From Sphaerisporangium viridialbum (GTDB lineage: Bacteria > Actinomycetota > Actinomycetes > Streptosporangiales > Streptosporangiaceae), in NCBI RefSeq assembly GCF_049674955.1, contig NZ_CP187232.1:7378001-7442000 (forward strand): a stretch of 64,000 bases of DNA. Direction: 5' to 3'. A program made the translations under genes and the position numbers. The notes below the pieces were generated by a model. The model had not been told where the DNA came from. It did not search any database and was given only the letters and a program-made list of their open reading frames with translations. This document shows, one piece after another, positions 8,547-17,417 of this stretch; the stretch's first letter is position 1, and each line of letters opens with the position of its first letter.

Positions 8547-10160
8547 CTAGTCCTCTTCGTCGTCTCCGCGGCCACTGGGCGGGCCGTCGTTCCCGGCCAG
8601 GCCGGAGATGTGGACGAGCAGCCGCGTGAGCGCGGGGGTGCGGGTGAGCAGTCCCTTCTCCTCGGCGTCTGCGAGCTTGTGCAGGACGTCGCGGACGCGC
8701 TTGGCCGCCTTGCGCGCGTCGTGCCCCTTCTTCCTGCCGCGGTCGTCCCACCGGCCGGCGAGCGAGGACCGGGCCTCAGCGATCTTGTGCTGCACGTCGG
8801 CGGCGACCCGGGGGTCGAGCCTGCCCTGGACGGCCGCCAGGCGCAGTTCCTGCGCCAGTTGAGCCAGCAGGACGCGCGGGTCGTCCGACAGCGGTTCCTC
8901 CTGGCTCTCGGCCACCGCGGAGGCGGTCGCCGTGGGCTCTGGCGACCCCGTGACACTGGAGGGCGCCGGCGGGGCGGACGGGGACGCACTGGTCTCCGGT
9001 CGCGCGGCCGTGCCCGTGACGTCCGTACCCGGCCGGAGGGCGGCGATCGCCAGCACCACCACGGCGGCGACGGCGACCCCTGCCGCCGCCATCACGGGCT
9101 TGCGCCTACCCGGGAGCATGGATGCCCAGGCGGCCCGGCCCACCCCGCCCGTCCGCTCGGCGGTCAGCGGGGACAGGACGCTGGTCGGCGCGGGCACACC
9201 GGGATGAACCGGCGGCACTGGACGAATCGGGGAAGAGAGCTCCTGATGCGGCAGCGGCGGCATGGCGCGAGTCGGCGCGGGCCCGTACGGCGCCTGCGGG
9301 GGCGGGGCCTGCGGGGGCGGGGCTTGTGGGTGCGGGGCTTGTGGGGGCGGGACGGCATGCCCGGCCGTCCGTGATCCCGTGGCCAGCGAGTGCGCGACCT
9401 GGTCGGCCCCCGGCCGCGCGCCCGGCTCCTTCTCGAGCAGGCTCAGCAACAGTTCTTCCAGCGCGGGCGGCACGTCCGGCCTGAGCCGGCTCGGCGGCAC
9501 CGGCGCGAGCTGGACATGCTGGTACAGCAGTGCGGGCAGGGTGTCCGCGCGAAAGGGCGGGTGCCCTGCCAGAAGCTCGTAGAGCACGCACCCGAGCGCG
9601 TACATGTCGGACGCCGGCCCGGCGTCCCTGCCGAGAGCCCGCTCAGGCGCGAGGTAGGAGCCGGTGCCCACGATCAGGCCCGTGCCGGTCAGCGCGGTCG
9701 CCGCCTGGTCGGCCAGGCGGGCGATGCCGAAGTCCACGACCTTCACCGTGCCGTCCGCCGCCAGGAGCAGGTTGCCGGGCTTGACGTCGCGATGGATCAC
9801 ACCCTGCCGGTGGGCGGCGGCCAGGCCCGACGCGGCCTGGAACCCGATGCGGGACACCTCCCGGGGGGAGACACTCCCCACTTCCGCCAGGCTGCGCCCG
9901 TCGATCAGCTCCATGACGAGGTACAGGCGGCCCTCGGCCTCGCCGAAGTCGTGGACGGCGACGACGTTGGCGTGGTTCAGGCGGGCGGTGGCCTGTGCCT
10001 CCTGCCGGAACCGCGCGGCGGCCGAGGAGTCGAGGGACGCGGCGAGCAGCAGCTTGACCGCGACCAGGCGGTCCAGGACCTCGTCCCTGGCCCGCCAGAC
10101 CTCGCCCATCCCCCCGCGTCCGAGAGGCTCGTCCAACCGGTACCGAGCCGCCAGAAGCAC
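8547..10160 (-). CDS. Membrane-anchored serine/threonine protein kinase (PknB-like)
   Basis: 537 residues from the chosen GTG at 10160, which has AGGAAGG 8 nt upstream; an ATG 33 nt earlier lacks this site. The N-terminal Hanks kinase domain shows LGRGGMGEVWRARD (glycine loop), VAVKLL (ATP Lys), HRDVKPGNLLL (catalytic loop), DFGIARLAD and GSYLAPERALG (activation segment to APE). Then comes a Pro/Ala-rich linker with PPPQAP-type repeats (about 9285-9350 in DNA). One transmembrane helix follows (PVMAAAGVAVAAVVVLAIAA), then a low-complexity extracellular segment and a charged helical C-terminus. There are no PASTA repeats, so it is not PknB itself. Targets unknown. Confidence 0.9.
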   Translation of the reverse strand: MLLAARYRLDEPLGRGGMGEVWRARDEVLDRLVAVKLLLAASLDSSAAARFRQEAQATARLNHANVVAVHDFGEAEGRLYLVMELIDGRSLAEVGSVSPREVSRIGFQAASGLAAAHRQGVIHRDVKPGNLLLAADGTVKVVDFGIARLADQAATALTGTGLIVGTGSYLAPERALGRDAGPASDMYALGCVLYELLAGHPPFRADTLPALLYQHVQLAPVPPSRLRPDVPPALEELLLSLLEKEPGARPGADQVAHSLATGSRTAGHAVPPPQAPHPQAPPPQAPPPQAPYGPAPTRAMPPLPHQELSSPIRPVPPVHPGVPAPTSVLSPLTAERTGGVGRAAWASMLPGRRKPVMAAAGVAVAAVVVLAIAALRPGTDVTGTAARPETSASPSAPPAPSSVTGSPEPTATASAVAESQEEPLSDDPRVLLAQLAQELRLAAVQGRLDPRVAADVQHKIAEARSSLAGRWDDRGRKKGHDARKAAKRVRDVLHKLADAEEKGLLTRTPALTRLLVHISGLAGNDGPPSGRGDDEED

Positions 10161-10287
10161 CCCAGACGCCTTCCTGATCGATGGCCGGCACATTGGTCGC
10201 TCCGGTGCCGCGCGACGGGCCGGGCCCGTCGCGCGGCCACCGTGACGATCATGAACCGCTACGGCGTCACAGGATACCGGGAACTCG

Positions 10288-11202
10288 TCAGGCCCTGGTG
10301 GACTCGACCAGGCGGCCGATCTCCGGGAGGACGGCCTCGGCCACGCTGATCTTCCGGTCGATCAGGCCGCTGGCGTGGAAGAGGTCGGCCGCGCGCTGCT
10401 GCTCGGCGACGAAATCCTCGCTGACGGGGTGCAGCCCGAACGGGCGCGTGCGCAGGGCGTGCTCCCAGGCGTCCACGTCCCCGCCGTCCTCGGCCGCGAA
10501 CAGCTCGGCCGCGGCCCGGGGGTTCTGCCGGATCCAGGCGTCGGACTCCTGCAGGGCCGCCACGATGGCGGCGAGCTCCTCCGGACGTCCCTCGGCGAAG
10601 TCGCGGCGGGTGAACCACAGCGAGCGGTGGCTGAACAGCCCCTCCGTCTCGACGAGCTCCCTGACGGAGGCCTCCCGCTCGACCCTGGTGAGCGGTGGGT
10701 ACGAGCCCACCCAGGCGTCGACCTCCCGGTCGAGGAACAGCTGGGCGGCGTCCCCGTAGGCGTCCACCGGCTCGATGTCCTTCCAGGTCAGCCCGGCCCG
10801 GTCGAGGGCGAACAGCAGCAGGGTGGTCTGCCAGGAGCCGTGCCCGAGCGCGACCCGCCTGCCCGCGAGGTCCGCGAGGGAGGTGATGGGCGAGTCCTCG
10901 TGGACGACGAGCCGCCCGTTCTCGTGCCGCGAGCCGGAGACCGCCACGTACACGATGTCGAGGCCCTTGCCCTGGGCGGTGACCGGGGGCGTGGAGCCGG
11001 TGCCGATGAAGTCGTAGCCCCCGTCGAACAGGTGGTCACCGTGCGCGGAGGGCAGCCCGTCGGTGGGGGCGGGACGGTCCCCGGCCGGCAGGCTGCGCAG
11101 GTCGACCCATTCCACGTCGGGAAGGGAACGCTCCAGGATGCCGCGGTGGCGCAGCACCCACAGCGAGTTGTTGTTGGGGAAGTAGCCGACGCGAACGCTC
11201 AT
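10288..11202 (-). CDS. Periplasmic-binding-protein-fold protein (SsuA/DszB superfamily) lacking signal peptide
   Basis: 304 residues, last gene of the organosulfur operon. Starts MSVRVGYFPNNNSLWVLRHR, with no signal peptide and no lipobox, so it is predicted cytoplasmic unlike ordinary ABC binding proteins. The fold is recognisable as SsuA/NMT1-like: DSPITSLADLAGRRVALGHG, AAQLFLDREVDAWVGSYPP and a C-terminal DLIDRK-type helix region. No cysteine is seen, so it cannot use the DszB Cys mechanism. The start codon overlaps the stop of the upstream monooxygenase (TGATG), implying translational coupling. It may bind a sulfonate or sulfinate intracellularly, or be a diverged desulfinase or a sensor. 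Confidence 0.75.
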   Translation of the reverse strand: MSVRVGYFPNNNSLWVLRHRGILERSLPDVEWVDLRSLPAGDRPAPTDGLPSAHGDHLFDGGYDFIGTGSTPPVTAQGKGLDIVYVAVSGSRHENGRLVVHEDSPITSLADLAGRRVALGHGSWQTTLLLFALDRAGLTWKDIEPVDAYGDAAQLFLDREVDAWVGSYPPLTRVEREASVRELVETEGLFSHRSLWFTRRDFAEGRPEELAAIVAALQESDAWIRQNPRAAAELFAAEDGGDVDAWEHALRTRPFGLHPVSEDFVAEQQRAADLFHASGLIDRKISVAEAVLPEIGRLVESTRA

Positions 11203-12365
11203 CAGATGGATCCTTTCGAAGTGGAAAGCGGGGAGTTGTGGCGGATGTCGTGGCCGCGCAGCAGCGGGAGCACCTCCTCGCCGACCCGGTACGCCTCCTC
11301 CAGGTGAGGCACGCCGGCGAGGATGAACGCGTCGACGCCGATGCCGATCAGCTCGTCGAGCCGCTGGGCGACCTGCTGGTAGCTGCCCACCAGCCCGAAC
11401 GCGGGGCCGCCGCGGAGCAGGTGGAAGCCGCCCCAGACGTTGGGCGACACCTCCAGCTCCCGGGGTTCGCGTACCGGCCAGGAGACGAACGACTGGCTGC
11501 GCAGCCACCCGACGGAGTCGCCGTCGGGGCCGCGGAGCGCCGCCGGGTCGACGTGCTCCCAGCCGCGCCGGATCTCGTCCCAGGCCGCCTCCTCGGTCTC
11601 GCGGGCCAGCACGTCGATGCGCACGGCGAACTTCGGCGAGCGCCCGATCGCCGTGCTGTGCTCGCGCACCTGGGCGAACTTGGCCGCCAGCTCGGGGAAG
11701 GGCTCCAGCCACGACAGGTAGTAGTCGGCGTGCCGCCCGGCCGCCTCGATCGCGGCCTTGGACGAGCCGGAGAAGTAGATCTCAGGGAAGGGCTGCCGCG
11801 CGAGCGGCTCGGGCAGGCCCGCCCCCTCGACCTGGTAGAACCGGCCCTGGTAGTCGAACGGGCCACCGTTCCACACGCCCTTGAGCACGTCGAGGAACTC
11901 CGAGGTGCGGGCGTAGCGGTCGTCGTGGTCGACCTTGTCGCCCCACCAGAGCTGGGCCGGGCCGCCGCCGCCGGAGATGATGTTGTACACGACCCGCCCG
12001 CCGGTCGCCCGCTGGAGGCTCGCCGACATCCGCGCCGCCTGCACCGGGTGCAGGAAGCCCGGCTGGTAGGCGATCATGAACCGGTAGGTCGTGGTCTCGC
12101 GGGCCAGCGCGGCGGCCGTGGCCCACGGGTCGTCGGTGAAGGGGAACGACGGCAGCAGGCCGCCGACGAACCCCGAGATCTCCGACGCCCTCGCCACGTC
12201 GGCCATGTGGTCGACGTAGGAGTACCCGTCGCGGCGGCCGTCCCGCACGCCGGGGGTCAGGCTGCCCGGCACGACCGGCGCCCACTCCCCCCGGCTGGTC
12301 ACCCGGCGGCGCAGCGACTGCTGGTCGCCGTGGGTGCCGATACGCCAGTAGATGTCAATGGGCAT
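11202..12365 (-). CDS. LLM-class FMNH2-dependent monooxygenase, alkanesulfonate monooxygenase (SsuD)-like
   Basis: 387 residues. Luciferase-like barrel enzymes of this group use FMNH2 and O2 to cleave C-S bonds of sulfonates to aldehyde plus sulfite. Family features are MPIDIYWRIGTHGDQ at the N-terminus, FRFMIAYQPG-like TTTYRFMIAYQPGFLHPVQ, GGRVVYNIISGGGGPAQLWW (SsuD has a similar NxVxGG block), ASEFLDVLKGVW and PEIYFSGSSKAAIEAAGRHAD. Start ATG 12365 has AAGGAGA six nt upstream and overlaps the previous gene's end by 11 bp. A dedicated flavin reductase is not in the operon. Confidence 0.88.
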   Translation of the reverse strand: MPIDIYWRIGTHGDQQSLRRRVTSRGEWAPVVPGSLTPGVRDGRRDGYSYVDHMADVARASEISGFVGGLLPSFPFTDDPWATAAALARETTTYRFMIAYQPGFLHPVQAARMSASLQRATGGRVVYNIISGGGGPAQLWWGDKVDHDDRYARTSEFLDVLKGVWNGGPFDYQGRFYQVEGAGLPEPLARQPFPEIYFSGSSKAAIEAAGRHADYYLSWLEPFPELAAKFAQVREHSTAIGRSPKFAVRIDVLARETEEAAWDEIRRGWEHVDPAALRGPDGDSVGWLRSQSFVSWPVREPRELEVSPNVWGGFHLLRGGPAFGLVGSYQQVAQRLDELIGIGVDAFILAGVPHLEEAYRVGEEVLPLLRGHDIRHNSPLSTSKGSI

Positions 12366-13422
12366 GCTCGATCTCCTTCGCGAACAGCGGCAGCAGCCGC
12401 TCGCCCAGCCGGTAGGTCTCCTCGATGGCGGGCCTCGCTTCCAGGACGAAGGTGGTGACGCCCTGGCCGAGGTGGCCGCGGATCCCGGCCGCGACGGTCT
12501 CGTACGAGCCGACCAGACCGGACGAGCCGGAACCGTCACCGCTGATCCGGGCGAATCCGGGCCACAGGCGGGTGCGCGGGTCAGGGTCCGGCAGGCCCGC
12601 CTCCTCACCCCCGGTGAGCACCCAGAGCCGCCGGGCCTCGTCCCAGGCCTCGTCGTCGTCATCTCGCGCGAGGACGGGAATCCGCAGGCCGTACCCGACG
12701 CGGCGTCCCTGCGCCTCGGCGAGCGCGGCCAGCTCTTCGATGCCCGCCTGGACGTCCTGGTCCGGGGTGAACAGGTGGACGTCGGCGTGGCGGGCCGAGA
12801 GCGCCAGCGCCTCCGGCGAGGTGCCGGTCAGGTGGACGCGCGGGAAGGGCAGTCCCGAGTTCGGCGGCTGGAAGCCGCCCGCGAGCACCTGGTAGAAGCG
12901 GCCCTCGTAGGTGTAGCCCTCCTCGTGCCACACGCCCCTCGCCACGGTGAGGAACTCGTCGGCCCTCGCATAGCGGTCGGCGCCTCGCAGGTGGTCTCCC
13001 TGCGAGCGCGCGACGGCCGGGTCCAGGTCGACGTCGAGTTGCCAGCCGAGCCGGTCGCCGGTGAACCGCTGGAGCGAGGCCGAGAACTTGGCCGCGTACA
13101 CCGGCGTGGCCACGCCGGGGTGGAACCCGGCCACGACGCGCAGGTGACGGCTCTGCCGGAGCAGCCCGGCCGCGACCACCAGCGACTCCTCGCCCGCCGG
13201 GTCGAACGGCACCAGCGCGCCGCCGAGGGCGGCGATCTCCGCGGCCCTGCCGATCTGCGCGAGGTGGTCGAACGGCCCGAAGGCGCCCGGCCGCGGATCG
13301 GTGACGAGCGAGGGCAGCGGGCGCCGCGCGCCGGGCCGCCAGTCGCCCCGGTCCCCGCGCCCGGGGTCGCGCCCGTCTCCCCGGGTCGGCACGGTGATCA
13401 GGAAGTCCGGGTGCCCGCCCAT
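12355..13422 (-). CDS. LLM-class flavin-dependent monooxygenase (second of pair)
   Basis: 355 residues and homologous in layout to its downstream neighbour: HLRVVAGFHPGVATPVYAAK, LARG-like TVARGVWHEEGYTYEGRFY, and FPRVHLTGTSPEALALSARH are the same blocks as in the SsuD-like enzyme. It diverges in the FMN/sulfonate pocket, where the NIISGGGG-type block is replaced by WQLDVDLDPAVARSQGDHLR. Probably acts on a different sulfur substrate or a different oxidation step, for example sulfone or sulfonate cleavage before the desulfinase. ATG at 13422 overlaps the desulfinase stop (ATGA). Confidence 0.85.
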   Translation of the reverse strand: MGGHPDFLITVPTRGDGRDPGRGDRGDWRPGARRPLPSLVTDPRPGAFGPFDHLAQIGRAAEIAALGGALVPFDPAGEESLVVAAGLLRQSRHLRVVAGFHPGVATPVYAAKFSASLQRFTGDRLGWQLDVDLDPAVARSQGDHLRGADRYARADEFLTVARGVWHEEGYTYEGRFYQVLAGGFQPPNSGLPFPRVHLTGTSPEALALSARHADVHLFTPDQDVQAGIEELAALAEAQGRRVGYGLRIPVLARDDDDEAWDEARRLWVLTGGEEAGLPDPDPRTRLWPGFARISGDGSGSSGLVGSYETVAAGIRGHLGQGVTTFVLEARPAIEETYRLGERLLPLFAKEIEHAH

Positions 13423-14468
13423 CACGCACCCACCCCCGCGGACTGTGCGGCGAGGCGCCCGCGGGCCAGTTCGAGGGGCTCGGGCGCCACCCACGCGTCG
13501 AGGTCCACGTCGGCGTCGAGGAAGCCGTGCACCAGCAGGAAGTCCTTCTGGACGCGCAGCAGGTCCAGCCGTTCCCGCGACAGGTCGGGGTGGAGCGAGT
13601 GGTGGAAGTCGCCCCGGTAGGCGGTCTCCACGGCCTCCGCCCCGGACCGCGTCTCGCCGGCCAGGATCTCGCGCACCCGATCGAGGTTGCCCTCCGCCCA
13701 GTCCGCGGCGCGCAGGGTCTGGGCCAGGAACCCCACCACCAGGTCGGGGTGCTCGTCCAGCAGCCGCTCGTGCACGGTGATCGGCCTCGGGGTGCCGTTG
13801 TTGACCCGCGTACGGCGGTCGGGGTGCGCGTCCAGGTCGACGGCCACCACGGCGCCTATCTCCTTGGCCTGCTCCGCGGCCCGCGCCCCCTTGGCGTACA
13901 CCGCGTCCACCTCGCCGCGGGCGAGCTCGGCGATGCCGGGCCAGGAGAACGCGCGGCCGTCTGTGTCCCGGCCTGCGTCCCGGCCGACCGACGGCCTGGC
14001 CGGGGCGGCCACCTCCACGAACGTGACGTCGTCGAGGGTCAGCCCGCCCTGCGCCAGCGCGCCCTTGGTCCCGTGCAGGGCCATGGCCCTGGGGAAGCTC
14101 TTGGCCCTGGTCTCGGCCCACGCGGGGAGCGCCACCCTGGCACCGGCGAGACCGGCCGCCCCGGTGATGCCGGAGTCCGCCCTGACCAGGATGGACTGCC
14201 ACTCCTCGATCCAGGTCAGGCCGATCAGCCGGGTCGGGGCGCCCGCCGACCGCGCGGCGAGCGCGGGGACGTTGCCGCCCTCCCGGAACAGCCCGAGCAG
14301 CTGGTGGTCGAAATGGTGCTGGGCCAGCTCAGGTCCCGCGTCCTGGAGGATGCCGACCGCAAGGCCGGCCGCCTGGAACTCCTCGGCCAGCCAGCCCTGG
14401 TTGTGGGCCAGGCCGCTGGCGGTGGGCACGGGGCAGCGGGTGTACCAGATCTTGTCTATGGATGACAT
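13422..14468 (-). CDS. DszB-like (aryl)sulfinate desulfinase
   Basis: 348 residues. DszB hydrolyses 2-(2'-hydroxyphenyl)benzenesulfinate to hydroxybiphenyl plus sulfite and has a binding-protein fold. The known catalytic residues of DszB (Cys27, His60, Arg70) appear conserved: Cys12 in YTRCPVPTAS matches the TYSNCPVPNA block, and HFDHQLLGLFREGGNVP (His52, Arg62) keeps the same 10-residue His-Arg spacing and the following GG..P. The C-terminus (LLRVQKDFLLVHGFLDADVD) also matches. No signal peptide, so it is a cytoplasmic enzyme rather than a transport binding protein. Start ATG 14468 has AGGAGA just upstream; an ATG at 14480 overlaps that ribosome site. Natural substrate unknown. Confidence 0.82.
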   Translation of the reverse strand: MSSIDKIWYTRCPVPTASGLAHNQGWLAEEFQAAGLAVGILQDAGPELAQHHFDHQLLGLFREGGNVPALAARSAGAPTRLIGLTWIEEWQSILVRADSGITGAAGLAGARVALPAWAETRAKSFPRAMALHGTKGALAQGGLTLDDVTFVEVAAPARPSVGRDAGRDTDGRAFSWPGIAELARGEVDAVYAKGARAAEQAKEIGAVVAVDLDAHPDRRTRVNNGTPRPITVHERLLDEHPDLVVGFLAQTLRAADWAEGNLDRVREILAGETRSGAEAVETAYRGDFHHSLHPDLSRERLDLLRVQKDFLLVHGFLDADVDLDAWVAPEPLELARGRLAAQSAGVGA

Positions 14469-14499
14469 GTGTCTCCTCATCGGCTCGTTGGCGATACGT

Positions 14500-15234
14500 C
14501 TAGTGCGAGGCGGTGACGACGCCGAGGTGGTTCAGGAACAGGCGGCGGTACTCGGCGAAAGGAGGGCTGTCGCGGTCCCGGGGATGGGGCAGGTCGATCG
14601 TCCTGTCGACCGCCAGCGCCCCCTCCCGCAGCACCACGACCCGGTCCGCCAGCCGGACGGCCTCGTCCACGTCGTGGGTGACCAGGACGACGGCCGGGCG
14701 GTGCCGCGCGCACAGCTCGGCGACCAGCTCCTGCATCTGGAGCCGGGTCAGCGCGTCCAGCGCGGCGAACGGCTCGTCGAGCAGCAGCACCTCCGGATCG
14801 CGGACCAGTGCCCTGGCGAGGGCCACGCGCTGCGCCTCGCCTCCGGACAGGGTCGCCGGCCACGCCCCGCCGTACCCGTCCAGCCCGACCTCGGCCAGGG
14901 CCCGGCGCCCGGCCTCGCGGGCGGAGGACGGGAGGCCGAGGGTGACGTTGGCGAGCACCCTCCTGGCGGGGATCAGCCGGGGCTCCTGGTAGACGGTCGT
15001 ACGGCGGGGGGCGGCGAGCACGGTCCCTTCGTCGGGGAGGTCCAGGCCCGCCAGGATGCGCAGCAGGGTGGTCTTGCCCGTGCCGCTCGGGCCGAGGAGG
15101 ACGAAGAACTCGCCCCTGCGGATCGAAAGGTCGATGCCGGAGAGCACGGTCTTGGCGCCGAAGGCCTTGCTCAGCCCGCTGATGCGCACGGCCAGGTCGC
15201 GCGCCGGCTCGCTCATCTCGTCCTGCGGGTTCAT
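14500..15234 (-). CDS. ABC transporter ATPase, sulfonate/nitrate/taurine type (SsuB-like)
   Basis: 244 residues. Walker A GPSGTGKTT, Q-loop VYQEP, signature LSGGEAQRVALARAL, Walker B VLLLDEPFAALD and switch His in VLVTHDVDEA are all intact. Energises import with the adjacent permease and lipoprotein. Its ATG at 15234 overlaps the permease stop (ATGA), indicating translational coupling. The family (SsuB/TauB/NrtD) imports sulfonates, nitrate or similar anions; the neighbouring desulfurising enzymes argue for an organosulfur substrate. Confidence 0.93.
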   Translation of the reverse strand: MNPQDEMSEPARDLAVRISGLSKAFGAKTVLSGIDLSIRRGEFFVLLGPSGTGKTTLLRILAGLDLPDEGTVLAAPRRTTVYQEPRLIPARRVLANVTLGLPSSAREAGRRALAEVGLDGYGGAWPATLSGGEAQRVALARALVRDPEVLLLDEPFAALDALTRLQMQELVAELCARHRPAVVLVTHDVDEAVRLADRVVVLREGALAVDRTIDLPHPRDRDSPPFAEYRRLFLNHLGVVTASH

Positions 15235-16097
15235 CGGGCGACCACGTGCCCGCGCCAGGGCATGGCGAGCCGCTCCACCAGCCGGATCACGGCGTCGAAG
15301 ACCAGCCCGAGGACGGCGTAGATGAGGATGCAGAGCACCATGTAGTCGGGCCTGAAGTACTGCTGCGCCAGCGTGACCAGGTAGCCGATGCCCTCGGTGG
15401 CGCCGACCTGCTCGGCCGCGATCAGGCCGGTGAGCGAGACCGACAGGCAGATGCGCAGCGCCATCAGGATGTTGGGCAGGGCGCTCGGGATGATGACGCC
15501 GAGCGCGAGCCGGTGGCCACGCAGGCCGAAGCCGCGCGCCGCCTCGACGACCTTGCGGTCGACGTTCCGCACGCCGAGGTAGGTGTAGGCGTACATCGGG
15601 ATGGCCGCCGACACCGCGATCAGCACGATCTTGAACGTCTCGCCGACCCCGAACCACGAGATGAAGAGCGGCACCAGCGCGAGGAACGGCACGGCGCGCA
15701 TCATCTGCATCGTCGGGTCGACCAGTTCCTCGCCGAGCGCCGAGATGCCGGCGGCGACCCCGAGCAGCAACCCGATCCCCCCGCCGACCAGCACGCCCAG
15801 CCCGGCCCGCTGCGCCGAGGCGAGCAGGTACTCGGCGAGCTGGCCGGTCGCGGCCAGCTCGCGCAGGGCGGCGAGCACCGAGGCGGGCCCGGCCAGCACG
15901 TCCGGGGGGATGCGCCCGCTGCCCGCCCCGTACCACCAGGCGAGGAGCAGCAGCAGCGGCACGCCGATGCGCACGCCCGCCGACAGGGCCGCCGGGCGGC
16001 GGCGCGAACCGAGGTACCTCGGAACCTCCAGCCCGGCGCTCTCATCGGCCGGACGGGTCGCCGTCTGGTCCACCGGCTGGACTCTCTCCAGGGTCAT
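15231..16097 (-). CDS. ABC transporter permease, SsuC/TauC-like
   Basis: 288 residues with six predicted membrane helices and the cytoplasmic EAA loop VVEAARGFGLRGHRLALGVIIPSALP (only part of it is the coupling helix). FLALVPLFISWFGVGE and ISLTGLIAAEQ-like SVSLTGLIAAEQVGATEGIG are typical of the SsuC/TauC permeases. An ATG at 16097 is used here; a GTG at 16106 that overlaps the binding-protein stop (GTGA) is an equally possible start. Functions with the ATPase at 14500 and lipoprotein at 16103. Confidence 0.92.
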   Translation of the reverse strand: MTLERVQPVDQTATRPADESAGLEVPRYLGSRRRPAALSAGVRIGVPLLLLLAWWYGAGSGRIPPDVLAGPASVLAALRELAATGQLAEYLLASAQRAGLGVLVGGGIGLLLGVAAGISALGEELVDPTMQMMRAVPFLALVPLFISWFGVGETFKIVLIAVSAAIPMYAYTYLGVRNVDRKVVEAARGFGLRGHRLALGVIIPSALPNILMALRICLSVSLTGLIAAEQVGATEGIGYLVTLAQQYFRPDYMVLCILIYAVLGLVFDAVIRLVERLAMPWRGHVVAR

Positions 16098-16102
16098 GGC
16101 GG

Positions 16103-17179
16103 TCACCCGGACGCGGCGGGCGATGAGGACCCGGCCGCGTCGAGGTCGAAGAGCACGTCCGCCGGGTCGATGGAGCCCGAAACCACGCCGTACTTCTGGA
16201 ACAGGCCGGCGACCTCCTGGATGTTGGCGCCGTCGTCCTTTGTCACGGTGCGGGGGATGTTCGCGTACTTCGCGGTGGCGATGTCCAGCTCCAGCCGAGG
16301 ACCGGTGACGGCCGTCGGTCCCTGCTTGAGGAAGACGTTCTCGAACTTCTCCGGCTCCTGCTTGGCCTCGGCGGTCAGCTCCCGCAGCACGTCCAGGTAG
16401 ACGCGTACGGCCTCGGGGTGCTGGTCGAGCAGCTCGTCGCGCGCGGCGGCGATGGTCAGGTCCCTGTCGTCGAGGTCGCGGCCGTGCACGATCACCCGCG
16501 CGCCCTTGGCGACCACTTCGGGGTAGGCCTTGACGATCGCCCACCAGGCGTCCACCTTGCCGGTCGCGAACGCCGACGCGCCCTGGTCGGGGTTGAGGTA
16601 CACCCGCTTGACCTGGTCGACCGGGACGCCGGCCTTCTCCAGGGCGAGCAGGAGCAGGTACTCGCCCTTGCCGCCCTTGTTCACGGCCACCTGCCTGCCC
16701 ACCAGGTCCTTGACCGACTTGACCGGACTGTCGGGGGCCACGACCAGGCCGTCGGTCTGCGGGGCGGCCGGGTCGGTGATCGGGTCGGTCACCGAGAAGA
16801 TCTTGATGTCGGGACTGTTCGCCAGGTAGCCGACGGCGGGCGAGATGGCCCCGGCCAGCACGTTCACCGAACCGGAGTGGACCGCGTCGATGGTGGCGGT
16901 GAACGAGGCGTAGGAGCCGCCCCACTCGACCGAGGCGCCGACCGCCTTGAGCCGCTTCTCAAGGATGCCCTCGCGCTTGGCGTAGGCGAGGGGGCCCGCG
17001 TTGCCGGGGTCCTGGAGCTTGAGCACCGCCCCCGTCCCCCCTCCGGACGAGGATTCCTCGCCGGCCGCGGAAGGCGTGCCGCAGGCGGTGGCGAGGCCGG
17101 CGAGCGAGATGGCCAGGGCCACGACCGCGGCGCGCACGCGGCGGCGAGGCCGGGGATCCAGGAGATGGCGATTCCACAT
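16103..17179 (-). CDS. ABC transporter substrate-binding lipoprotein, sulfonate type
   Basis: 358 residues, first gene of the organosulfur operon. The signal peptide has an Arg-rich start (PRPRRRVR), a hydrophobic core, and lipobox LATAC, so it is lipid-anchored outside the membrane. The mature part has the SsuA/NMT1 fold: AGPLAYAKREGILEK, WGGSYASFTATIDAVHSG, DSPVKSVKDLVGRQVAVNKG and ATGKVDAWWAIVKAYPEV. ATG 17179 follows AAGGGG; a longer frame to 17242 has no better site. It should capture a sulfonate-like ligand for the permease/ATPase pair that follows. Confidence 0.92.
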   Translation of the reverse strand: MWNRHLLDPRPRRRVRAAVVALAISLAGLATACGTPSAAGEESSSGGGTGAVLKLQDPGNAGPLAYAKREGILEKRLKAVGASVEWGGSYASFTATIDAVHSGSVNVLAGAISPAVGYLANSPDIKIFSVTDPITDPAAPQTDGLVVAPDSPVKSVKDLVGRQVAVNKGGKGEYLLLLALEKAGVPVDQVKRVYLNPDQGASAFATGKVDAWWAIVKAYPEVVAKGARVIVHGRDLDDRDLTIAAARDELLDQHPEAVRVYLDVLRELTAEAKQEPEKFENVFLKQGPTAVTGPRLELDIATAKYANIPRTVTKDDGANIQEVAGLFQKYGVVSGSIDPADVLFDLDAAGSSSPAASG

Positions 17180-17417
17180 GATGATGACGAGCCCCTTAAC
17201 AGTGGGATGTAGCGGCGGTCGCGACCGGCGGCGTCCTGCCACCGGGCACGGCGAGAGACCCCTGCGACCAGGGGCGACCAGAAGAGATGGGGATCAGGAG
17301 AGACGTCTCCAGCGCGACCCACGCGCGAGACGGACCACGTTCACCGACAGAGGCTGCTGTCCACGTACATGAAGTCGATCACGCGCCGGGCGGTCAAGGT
17401 CACTTTCGGCACAATAC

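Noticed and set aside
9285..9350. GC-rich short tandem repeats considered as a regulatory repeat
   Set aside because: They encode the PPPQAP-type linker of the kinase in frame, which explains them.
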